The translations under genes and the position numbers were made by a program. 16,940 bases of DNA from Faecalibacterium sp. UBA1360 (GTDB lineage Bacteria; Bacillota; Clostridia; Oscillospirales; Ruminococcaceae): contig DBRU01000044.1 of assembly GCA_002306375.1 (NCBI GenBank), positions 1 to 16,940 on the forward strand. The letters run 5' to 3'. Shown here piece after piece: positions 5,620 through 11,902 of this stretch. Numbering within the stretch: position 1 is the first letter of the stretch; the number at the start of each line of letters is the position of its first letter. A model generated the notes under the pieces. That model searched no databases and was not told where the DNA came from. It was given only the letters and a program-made list of their open reading frames with translations.

Positions 5620-8283
5620 TCAGGCGTTGTTTTCCAGTTCCTGCTGTACGATGCCCTGCACGGCGTTGAGGGCGTCGTCGATCTTGGAGGTATCGCGGAT
5701 ACCTGCCATGGCAAAGTCCGGCTTGCCGCCGCCCTTGCCGCCGGCGATGGCCGCGATCTGTTTGACCAGAACGCCGGCCTTGAGGCCCTTGGCCAGCGCG
5801 CCCTTGCCGACGCCCACCGCCAGGGTGGTCTTGTCGCCATCGGTGCCGATCAGCGCACCCACGGCGTCGGGAGCCTTGTCGCGCAGCTTGTCCATCATAT
5901 TGCGCAGGGTATCAGGGCCAGTACCGTTGAGGTACATGGTCACGATGCGTACCCCGCCCACAACGGCGGCAGACTGGAACATGCCTTCGATCTGGGAGGA
6001 CGCCAGCTGAGCCTTGGCGATATCCAGCTGCTTGGCCGTCTCTTTCAGTTCGCTCACCATGGCTTCCGCCCGGACCGGAACGTCCTTGAGGTTGTTGGCC
6101 TTGAGGGCCTGAGCGGTGCGGGCCAGTTCGCCGGTGCGCTCGTCCAGCAGCGCCAGCACACCGCGGCCGGTGGTGGCCTCCACACGGCGGATACCGGCAG
6201 CCACGCTGCTCTCGGACAGGATCTTGAACCCGCCGATCTGGGCCGTGTTGGTCACATGGGTGCCGCCGCAGAACTCGACGCTCCAGCCGCCGGCGTCCAC
6301 CACGCGGACCACATCGCCGTACTTTTCGCCGAACAGAGCCATGGCGCCCATCTTCTTGGCCTCATCGATGGGCAGATTCTTCACATTCACCGGGATGGAG
6401 GCAAAGATCTTCTCATTGACGCGGCGCTCAACTTCGGCCAGTTCCTCCGGCTTGACGGCGCTGAAATGGGTAAAGTCGAACCGGGTGATGTGATCGTCCT
6501 GATAGCTGCCGGCCTGGTGCACATGCTCGCCCAGCACTTCGCGCAGGGCTTTCTGCATCAGGTGGGTGGCGGTGTGGTTGCGGCAGATATCCATGCGGCG
6601 GTCCGCATCCACCAAAGCGGTCAGCTCATCGCCCACATGCAGCGCGCCTTCCAGCAGGGTGCAGGTATGCACAAAGTATCCCTTGGGGGTCTTTTTGACG
6701 GCCTGCACCTTAAGTTTGGCGTTTTCGCCGCTCAAATAGCCGGTATCGGTGACCTGGCCGCCCATCTCGGCATAGAAGGGGGTGCGGTCCAGAATCACCA
6801 GCACGCCGTCCCGGGCTTCGGCGGTGTCCAGGGCGACGGCGTCCACAATTTGATCGCCGTCGGACAAGGCCACGACCTTGGCCTTTTCTTGCAGGGTCTC
6901 ATAGCCGTCGAACACGGTGGCTTCGGCGTCCAGTTCGCCGAACAGGTCGGACGCCCAGCCGGAAATGTCCTTGGCCAAACGCTCGGCGCGGGCGCGCTCG
7001 CGCTGTTTGGTCATCTCGATGTGGAAGGCCGCCTCGTCCACCAACACGCCGGCCTCGGCCGCGATCTCGCGGGTCAGATCCAGAGGGAAGCCGAAGGTAT
7101 CGTTGAGCTTGAACACCTCAACGCCGGACAAAACCTTCTCCTTCACGTCCTTCATGCGGTCGATCATGCCGGTCAGGATGTTGAGGCCCGCGTCAATGGT
7201 GCGGGAGAAGCGTTCTTCCTCGGTGCCGATGACCTTCTTGATATAGTCCTCGTGTTCCCGCAGTTCGGGGTAACCGGCCTCGCTGGAAGCGATGACGGTA
7301 TCCACCAGCTCGGTGAGGAAGGGGCGGTTGATGCCCAGCATACGGCCATGGCGGGCGGCGCGGCGCAGCAGGCGGCGGAACACGTAGCCACGGCCCTCGT
7401 TGGAAGGCAGGATGCCGTCCGACGCCATGAAGGTGGTGGAGCGGATGTGGTCGGTGATAACGCGGATGGAAATGTCATCCTTGGGGTCCTGGCCGTAGGT
7501 TTTGCCGGAAATGCGCTCCACATGGTGCAGCACAGCCGCCACGGTGTCCACCTCGAACAGGTTGCCCACGTCCTGCATCACACAGGCCAGGCGTTCCAGG
7601 CCCATGCCGGTGTCGATGTTGGGCTTTTCCAGCCGGGTATAGGTGCCCTTGCCGTCGGAGTCGAACTGGCTGAACACCAGGTTCCAGATCTCCATATATC
7701 GGTCGCAGTCGCAGCCCACCTTGCAGTCGGGCTTGCCGCAGCCGTGCTCGGGTCCGCGGTCATAGTAGATCTCGGAGCAGGGGCCGCAGGGGCCGGAACC
7801 GTGTTCCCAGAAGTTGTCCTCTTTGCCAAAGCGGACCATGTGATCGGCAGGGATGCCCACCTTCTTGGTCCAGATATCGTAGGCCTCATCGTCGTCCAGA
7901 TAGACCGAGATATACAGCTTTTCAGCCGGGATCTCCAGTTCCTTGGTCAGGAATTCCCACGCCCAGGGAATGACTTCTTCCTTGAAGTAATCCTGGAAGC
8001 TGAAGTTGCCGAGCATTTCAAAGAAGGTACCATGGCGCGCGGTGATGCCAACGCGTTCGATGTCGGGGGTGCGGATGCACTTCTGGCAGGTGGTAACGCG
8101 GTGGCAGGGCGGTTCCTCCTGGCCGAGGAACCACTTTTTCATGGGGGCCATACCGCTGTTGATCAGCAGAAGACTGGGGTCATCCTTGGGCACCAGCGGG
8201 AAGCTGCCCAAACGCAGATGGCCCTTGCCCTCAAAATAATGCAGGTATTTTTCACGCAGTTCGTTCAATCCGGTCCATTGCAT
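5620..8283 (-). CDS. alaS: Alanyl-tRNA synthetase
   Basis: 887 residues, full length for AlaRS, which charges tRNA-Ala. The ATG at 8283 gives the normal N-terminus (MQWTGLNELREKYLHYFEGKGH); upstream in-frame Met codons lie in the T-box leader. The class II catalytic core occupies roughly 1-240 (RHGTFFEMLGNFSFQDYF, then HGSGPCGPCSEIYYDRG). A small cysteine-rich insert (CGKPDCKVGCDCD) precedes EIWNLVF. The editing domain has the zinc ligands HTATH (His570, His574) and CGGTH (Cys672, His676). The C-terminal C-Ala domain is present (GALIGTDGDKTTLAVGVGKG; GGKGGGKPDFAMAG). AAGGAATGGAG at 8295-8305 is the likely ribosome binding site, 11 bases upstream. Expression is controlled by the alanine T-box upstream. 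Confidence 0.98.
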   Translation of the reverse strand: MQWTGLNELREKYLHYFEGKGHLRLGSFPLVPKDDPSLLLINSGMAPMKKWFLGQEEPPCHRVTTCQKCIRTPDIERVGITARHGTFFEMLGNFSFQDYFKEEVIPWAWEFLTKELEIPAEKLYISVYLDDDEAYDIWTKKVGIPADHMVRFGKEDNFWEHGSGPCGPCSEIYYDRGPEHGCGKPDCKVGCDCDRYMEIWNLVFSQFDSDGKGTYTRLEKPNIDTGMGLERLACVMQDVGNLFEVDTVAAVLHHVERISGKTYGQDPKDDISIRVITDHIRSTTFMASDGILPSNEGRGYVFRRLLRRAARHGRMLGINRPFLTELVDTVIASSEAGYPELREHEDYIKKVIGTEEERFSRTIDAGLNILTGMIDRMKDVKEKVLSGVEVFKLNDTFGFPLDLTREIAAEAGVLVDEAAFHIEMTKQRERARAERLAKDISGWASDLFGELDAEATVFDGYETLQEKAKVVALSDGDQIVDAVALDTAEARDGVLVILDRTPFYAEMGGQVTDTGYLSGENAKLKVQAVKKTPKGYFVHTCTLLEGALHVGDELTALVDADRRMDICRNHTATHLMQKALREVLGEHVHQAGSYQDDHITRFDFTHFSAVKPEELAEVERRVNEKIFASIPVNVKNLPIDEAKKMGAMALFGEKYGDVVRVVDAGGWSVEFCGGTHVTNTAQIGGFKILSESSVAAGIRRVEATTGRGVLALLDERTGELARTAQALKANNLKDVPVRAEAMVSELKETAKQLDIAKAQLASSQIEGMFQSAAVVGGVRIVTMYLNGTGPDTLRNMMDKLRDKAPDAVGALIGTDGDKTTLAVGVGKGALAKGLKAGVLVKQIAAIAGGKGGGKPDFAMAGIRDTSKIDDALNAVQGIVQQELENNA

Positions 8284-8343
8284 GGTGGTCGATTCTCCAT
8301 TCCTTTCAATCTCTCGCGCGGTGTGGGGCAAGTTCCGGGCCGC

Positions 8344-8386
8344 AGAAAAACAAACAGCCTTCATCCCGATCCAGGGACGAAGGCTG
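8344..8386 (-). terminator. Conditional terminator of the alaS T-box
   Basis: A 13-bp hairpin (8374-8386 paired with 8355-8367) with a 6-base loop is followed on the minus strand by TTTGTTTTTCT. It is the rho-independent terminator that competes with the T-box antiterminator. It may also stop read-through from the upstream PBP gene, which has no terminator of its own. Confidence 0.9.
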
Positions 8387-8586
8387 ACAGCTTCCGTGGT
8401 ACCACCCAAGTTGCGGGGCGCGCCCCGCCGCTTTGCCTGACGTTAACGCCGTCCTACGCCCGGTTTTTCCGGGGGCTCCGGGGTGGCTTTGTGTCTGCCG
8501 CGGCAGGAACCTTGCAGCTGACGGTTCCCTCTCTTGAGCCGGGCGGATGGCACATGGGCCCTTTCATCGCCAATTTTTCATATCCG
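8344..8586 (-). promoter_or_regulatory. T-box riboswitch, alanine-specific, with terminator
   Basis: The leader between the predicted start (about 8586) and alaS has the T-box parts in order. The distal stem I sequence AGAGAG is followed by GGAACC...GGTTCC. The specifier region reads AAAGCCACCCCGGAG, with GCC (8487-8485), an alanine codon. The T-box TTGGGTGGTACCACGG lies at 8394-8409; its TGGT would pair with the ACCA end of tRNA-Ala. Then comes a terminator hairpin (8374-8386 with 8355-8367, 13 bp with one G-U pair, loop 8368-8373) followed by TTTGTTTTT. Uncharged tRNA-Ala should favour the antiterminator and switch alaS on. This fills the 351-bp gap between the PBP gene and alaS. Confidence 0.95.
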
Positions 8587-8592
8587 GGTAAC

Positions 8593-8621
8593 AGTATACC
8601 CCGGTTTTTCCGCCTTGTCAA
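8593..8621 (-). promoter_or_regulatory. Promoter of the alaS T-box leader
   Basis: TTGACA (8616-8621) and TATACT (8593-8598) are separated by exactly 17 bp, a near-consensus vegetative promoter. The predicted start is about 8586. The -35 lies only 13 bp beyond the stop codon of the PBP gene. Confidence 0.85.
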
Positions 8622-8634
8622 CCGCTTTTTCGTT

Positions 8635-10248
8635 TCAGGCCTCGCCGTCGGACCACACCTGCAACGCCTGGGCCACACGAGCAAAGATTGCCGCGCTGGA
8701 CGTTTCGGGGTCCAGTACGCCGTCCTGCAACACCGTGATCGTATACCGCGGTTCTTCCGCCGGCCAGAAGCCGCTGAACCAGTGGTTGAGCAGTTCCTCG
8801 CCATCGGCATACTGCCCGGTCTGGGCCGTGCCCGTCTTGCCGCCCGCGCCGCCCACGCCGGGGTCCGCCTCGGCGCCGATACCGTCCTCCACCACGCTGA
8901 TGAGCATACTGCGCAAAATCGAAGCCGTATCCTCATCGCAAACGCGCACAGCTTCCGCCGTTTCGAAGGCGTCGATCAGTTGCCCGGTTTCCGCCTGCAC
9001 AACGCCCTGTACAAAGCAAGGTGAGCGCAGCACACCGCCGTCCGCGATGGCGTTCATCATGGCGGTGATCTGCAAGGGCGTCACGGTCAAGGCTCCCTGC
9101 CCGAAGCTGAGCATAGCAAGCTGACCGTCGTAAATGCCGGCGAATCCGGCGGCATCGGGCAGTTCCCCCGCCGCGCTTTTGAGTCCCGGCGCGATGGCAG
9201 TTGCCTGCCCGAACCCCAGCGACTCGGCTACATCGAGAATACGCTCAGCCCCAAGCAAACGCCCCAGTTCGATAAAATAACAGTTGCAGCTTTGCTCCAG
9301 AGCGCCGCGCAAGTTCAGCGTTCCATGGGCGCGTCCCTGGGCGCAGCGGAATTCCTGTCCGCCCACCTCCACACTGCCGGTGCAATCGTGGGTGAACCAG
9401 CTGAGCCCCGCCCGATAGGCCGCCAAAGCCAGCACCACCTTGAACACCGACCCCGCACTGAACGCTGCGGCCGGGCGGTTGATCAAAGAGGTATCATCCG
9501 CTTCGATGCTGGGGGTCAGGTCGTTGGGGTCAAAGCTCGGCATGCTGACGCTGGCAAGCATTTCCCCGGTGTCGGTATCCATGACCAGGATGCAGCCCCG
9601 GGGCATATACAGCCGGGCAATGCCTTCGCATGCCCGCTGTACGTTTGCGTCAACGGTCAACCGCACGCCCTGCCGTGTGCCCGCGGTCGTTTTCAGTTCC
9701 GGCTGCGCGCCGGTCATCAGTCCGCCCTGGGCCGTGGTGGCGCATACCACGCTGCATACATCCCCGGCGCCGGCCAGCAGATCCTCATAGGCTCGCTCCA
9801 GCCCGGACACCCCGATACCATCCCCATCCAGATACCCCAGCAAATGCACCGCAATGGGCTGTGGTAAATACCGTTTTGCGTCGGCGTAGGTGTAAATCCC
9901 CCTGCCCGACAGATCCTGTTCCACCTCCACCAAAAAAGGGGTCATGCTGTTGCGCCGGTCATACAAAAGGGACTGCTGCTCAAACGCCACATAGGGAAAC
10001 AGCTCCGAATAGCTGGAATCGCCGGGGATGCACAGCGCATACCACCGCGGCGTCACGCCGGTCAGCAGCCGGCCCTCCCGGTCAAAAAAATCTCCCCGCC
10101 GCTGCGGCAGGGCGGTCTCGCTGACGCTTTGACTGCCCGCACTGGCCGCATACGCCGTGTCGGTGGCGATCCAGTATACCCGGCACAAGACTCCCGCGCA
10201 CAGCACCGTCAACGCAGCGCAAAAGCCATAGAAACGACGCAGGCTCAT
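8635..10248 (-). CDS. Class B penicillin-binding protein (peptidoglycan transpeptidase)
   Basis: 537 residues. One N-terminal membrane anchor (about 6-28) is followed by a short dimerisation-type region beginning LPQRRGDFFDREGRLL (47-62) and a transpeptidase domain from about 195. The three penicillin-binding motifs are present: S267-V-F-K270 in SAGSVFK, S320-C-N322, and K471-T-G473 in GGKTGTAQTG. There is no transglycosylase domain and no PASTA repeat. It cross-links peptidoglycan outside the membrane. The 537-residue length is short for PBP2 or SpoVD types, so I cannot say whether it serves elongation, division or sporulation. GGGGAGG lies 6 bases before the ATG. It follows the VanZ terminator, so it probably has its own promoter in 10249-10332; the best -10 there is a weak CATACT. 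A perfect 7-bp hairpin (10276-10292) sits in its leader. Confidence 0.93.
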   Translation of the reverse strand: MSLRRFYGFCAALTVLCAGVLCRVYWIATDTAYAASAGSQSVSETALPQRRGDFFDREGRLLTGVTPRWYALCIPGDSSYSELFPYVAFEQQSLLYDRRNSMTPFLVEVEQDLSGRGIYTYADAKRYLPQPIAVHLLGYLDGDGIGVSGLERAYEDLLAGAGDVCSVVCATTAQGGLMTGAQPELKTTAGTRQGVRLTVDANVQRACEGIARLYMPRGCILVMDTDTGEMLASVSMPSFDPNDLTPSIEADDTSLINRPAAAFSAGSVFKVVLALAAYRAGLSWFTHDCTGSVEVGGQEFRCAQGRAHGTLNLRGALEQSCNCYFIELGRLLGAERILDVAESLGFGQATAIAPGLKSAAGELPDAAGFAGIYDGQLAMLSFGQGALTVTPLQITAMMNAIADGGVLRSPCFVQGVVQAETGQLIDAFETAEAVRVCDEDTASILRSMLISVVEDGIGAEADPGVGGAGGKTGTAQTGQYADGEELLNHWFSGFWPAEEPRYTITVLQDGVLDPETSSAAIFARVAQALQVWSDGEA

Positions 10249-10275
10249 GCAGACCTCCCCTTTCTGCCCCGTTTA

Positions 10276-10292
10276 CGGCGCGGGTCGCGCCG
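10276..10292 (-). other. Leader hairpin upstream of the PBP gene
   Basis: CGGCGCG and CGCGCCG form a perfect 7-bp inverted repeat with a 3-base loop, about 28 bases ahead of the PBP start. No T-run follows, so it is not a simple terminator. Role unknown. Confidence 0.4.
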
Positions 10293-10332
10293 ATACGCAA
10301 AAACAGTATGGACCGAGGAGAACGCCGCCATG

Positions 10333-10366
10333 CAAAAACCGGCACAGCCCTTACGGCCACGCCGGT
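10333..10366 (-). terminator. Rho-independent terminator after the VanZ-family gene
   Basis: On the minus strand ACCGGC...GCCGGT (10361-10366 with 10338-10343) forms the base of a hairpin, with an inner GGCC/GGCT stem around a short loop, followed by TTTT. The plus strand has no matching T-run. Confidence 0.7.
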
Positions 10367-10390
10367 CAAACAGATATCATTTCCGGGCGC

Positions 10391-10840
10391 CTATCGGCGC
10401 TTTTTGCGCAGCCACATCGCCGCAACAACCAGCAGAATGCCGACGGCTGCGCCCAGGGAATCCACCCCCACATCCCCCAGAAGCATGGCGCGGCCCGGCA
10501 CAAAGTACTGGTGCAGCTCGTCCGTGGCCGCATACAGCGCGCACGCCCCCAGCGAGAGACCCCCTTGCTTTGTCACTGAGTACCCGGGCAGCCAGGCGCG
10601 GACCGTCAGCATCACGCTGGCGCCCAGGGCCGCGTAGACGTAGAGGTGCGCCCATTTGCGCACGTTGGCATATACGTTTTGACTGAACCAGGCCGGGGTG
10701 AATACTTCGCAGGCCCCGCCCGCCAGAGAGTCGGCCACCTGGTTGCTCAAAGCCCCGGACGCGCCGGCAGGCCGGGCCGAAAACCAGAAGATCAGCGCCA
10801 TCCAGCCCAGGCTGACGGCCAGATACACCCATTTTTTCAC
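10391..10840 (-). CDS. VanZ-family integral membrane protein
   Basis: 149 residues starting at GTG (10840-10838), with GGGGAGGG about 8 bases upstream. Hydrophobic segments are visible at about 4-20, 63-80, 96-106 and 126-144. The VanZ-like family pattern is clear: RKWAHLYVYAALGA (61-74), ATDELHQYFVPGR (105-117) with D107, E108, H110 and Q111, then GDVGVDSLGAAVG (122-134). VanZ of enterococci raises teicoplanin resistance by an unknown mechanism, but most family members are chromosomal proteins of unknown function. No vanHAX or regulator is nearby, so a resistance role should not be assumed. It ends in its own terminator, ahead of the PBP gene. Confidence 0.9.
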   Translation of the reverse strand: MKKWVYLAVSLGWMALIFWFSARPAGASGALSNQVADSLAGGACEVFTPAWFSQNVYANVRKWAHLYVYAALGASVMLTVRAWLPGYSVTKQGGLSLGACALYAATDELHQYFVPGRAMLLGDVGVDSLGAAVGILLVVAAMWLRKKRR

Positions 10841-10887
10841 AAGCCGTCCCTCCCCTTCTACTCGGCCGAACCGTTTTATATCGGCAT

Positions 10888-10896
10888 ATTATACCA
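10888..10896 (-). promoter_or_regulatory. Extended -10 promoter of the VanZ-family gene
   Basis: On the minus strand TGG TATAAT is a perfect extended -10. The -35 at 17-bp spacing is a weak TGGAAA. The start would be near 10881, about 40 bases before the GTG. Confidence 0.65.
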
Positions 10897-10930
10897 CATT
10901 CGGGCCCCGTTTTCCAGGTTGCAGGCTTTC

Positions 10931-10959
10931 TTGACAGAAACGCCGAGGCAAGATATAAT
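10931..10959 (+). promoter_or_regulatory. Consensus promoter of the ZIP transporter gene
   Basis: TTGACA (10931-10936) and TATAAT (10954-10959) with a 17-bp spacer match the vegetative consensus at all 12 positions. The predicted start is about 10966. Confidence 0.9.
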
Positions 10960-10963
10960 CATA

Positions 10964-10991
10964 CTGTCGGTTAGGCTCTGCTAACCGACAG
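10964..10991 (+). promoter_or_regulatory. Perfect inverted repeat at the ZIP transcription start, probable operator
   Basis: CTGTCGGTTAG (10964-10974) and CTAACCGACAG (10981-10991) are perfect 11-bp inverted arms around the 6-base spacer GCTCTG. The left arm begins 4 bases past the -10 and covers the predicted start, where a bound repressor would block initiation. In RNA it would form a 5'-end hairpin that leaves the ribosome binding site (GAAGGGAG, 10991-10998) free. The core GGTTAG...CTAACC resembles DtxR/MntR-type metalloregulator half-sites; that assignment is inference. Confidence 0.7.
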
Positions 10992-11004
10992 AAGGGAGTT
11001 ACGT

Positions 11005-11787
11005 ATGGACCAGAACGTCCTTTTGGGGCTTTTGCTGCCCTTTGGCGGCACCTGCCTGGGCGCCGCCGGCGTGTTTTTTATGCGGCGAGAGCTCAACGAA
11101 TATTTACAGCGCTGCCTGACGGGGTTTGCCGCCGGTGTGATGGTGGCGGCCTCCATCTGGAGTTTGCTGATCCCGGCCATCGATCAGTCGCAAGCCATGG
11201 GCAAGTTGGCGTTCCTGCCGGCGCTGATCGGTTTTTGGGTGGGCATTTTGTTTTTGCTGGCGCTGGATACCTGGGTGCCTCATTTGCACCAGAATACCGA
11301 TGAGGCCGAAGGCCCTGCCGTCCGGCTGCCCCGCACGGCCATGATGCTGCTGGCCGTCACGCTGCACAACATCCCGGAAGGCATGGCCGTGGGCGTTGTG
11401 TATGCCGGGTACCTGACCGGCAACGCCCAGATCAGCGCCTTGGGGGCGCTGGCGCTTTCGCTGGGCATCGCCATCCAGAATTTCCCCGAAGGAGCCATCA
11501 TCTCCATGCCGCTGCACGCCCAGGGCATATCCCGTCCCCGGGCCTTTTTCAGCGGCGTTATGTCCGGCGTGGTGGAACCGCTGGGCGCGGCGCTGACCAT
11601 CCTGGCCGCGGGGCTGGCGGTCCCGGCTTTGCCCTATCTGCTCAGTTTTGCCGCGGGGGCCATGATGTATGTGGTGGTGGAGGAACTGATCCCCGAAATG
11701 TCCGAGGGCGAGCACTCCAACGCCGGGGTACTGTCCTTCGCTGCCGGGTTTGGCGTTATGATGATGCTGGACGTGGCGCTGGGTTGA
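11005..11787 (+). CDS. ZIP-family metal transporter (GufA/ZupT-like)
   Basis: 260 residues with about eight hydrophobic segments. The family's metal site is plain: HNIPEG at 121-126 in the fourth segment and QNFPEG at 158-163 in the fifth, followed by GVVEPLGA (188-195). A short histidine-bearing loop (VPHLHQN) lies between the third and fourth segments. ZIP proteins carry zinc, iron or manganese into the cytoplasm; the metal cannot be told from sequence. GAAGGGAG is 6 bases before the ATG. The gene is monocistronic, between a consensus promoter with an operator-like repeat and a strong terminator. Control by a metal-sensing repressor is plausible but not shown. Confidence 0.93.
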   Translation: MDQNVLLGLLLPFGGTCLGAAGVFFMRRELNEYLQRCLTGFAAGVMVAASIWSLLIPAIDQSQAMGKLAFLPALIGFWVGILFLLALDTWVPHLHQNTDEAEGPAVRLPRTAMMLLAVTLHNIPEGMAVGVVYAGYLTGNAQISALGALALSLGIAIQNFPEGAIISMPLHAQGISRPRAFFSGVMSGVVEPLGAALTILAAGLAVPALPYLLSFAAGAMMYVVVEELIPEMSEGEHSNAGVLSFAAGFGVMMMLDVALG

Positions 11788-11815
11788 TAAAACGAATTTT
11801 GGTCAAAACAGCGCA

Positions 11816-11848
11816 AAAGACCGGCGGTCCGTTGGACCGCCGGTCTTT
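11816..11848. terminator. Perfect 15-bp bidirectional terminator
   Basis: AAAGACCGGCGGTCC (11816-11830) and GGACCGCCGGTCTTT (11834-11848) are perfect complements with a 3-base loop. The stem carries A and T runs on both sides, so it can terminate the ZIP gene on the plus strand and groEL on the minus strand, which converge here. Confidence 0.93.
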
Positions 11849-11902
11849 GTTTATAAGGCCTGTGTTACACTGTGGGTTCGTCGTCCTCAAGCCGTCAGGC
11901 TC

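Noticed and set aside
7700..7760. Cysteine cluster in AlaRS as a novel zinc insert
   Set aside because: I recall similar CGKPDC...CDCDRY segments in other bacterial AlaRS proteins, so it is probably normal family variation.
8284..8409. Upstream in-frame Met codons extending alaS into the leader
   Set aside because: The extension would translate the T-box and terminator, and the conserved AlaRS N-terminus starts at 8283.
6256..9024. A 922-codon open frame on the plus strand, antisense to alaS
   Set aside because: It is a mirror of the GC-rich codon use of alaS. The predicted protein is compositionally odd (Ala/Gly/His-rich), resembles no family I know, has no ribosome binding site I can see and runs through the T-box and into the PBP gene.
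10391..10840. VanZ-family gene as a glycopeptide-resistance determinant
   Set aside because: No vanHAX, vanRS or mobile element is present. The family is widespread as chromosomal genes of unknown function.
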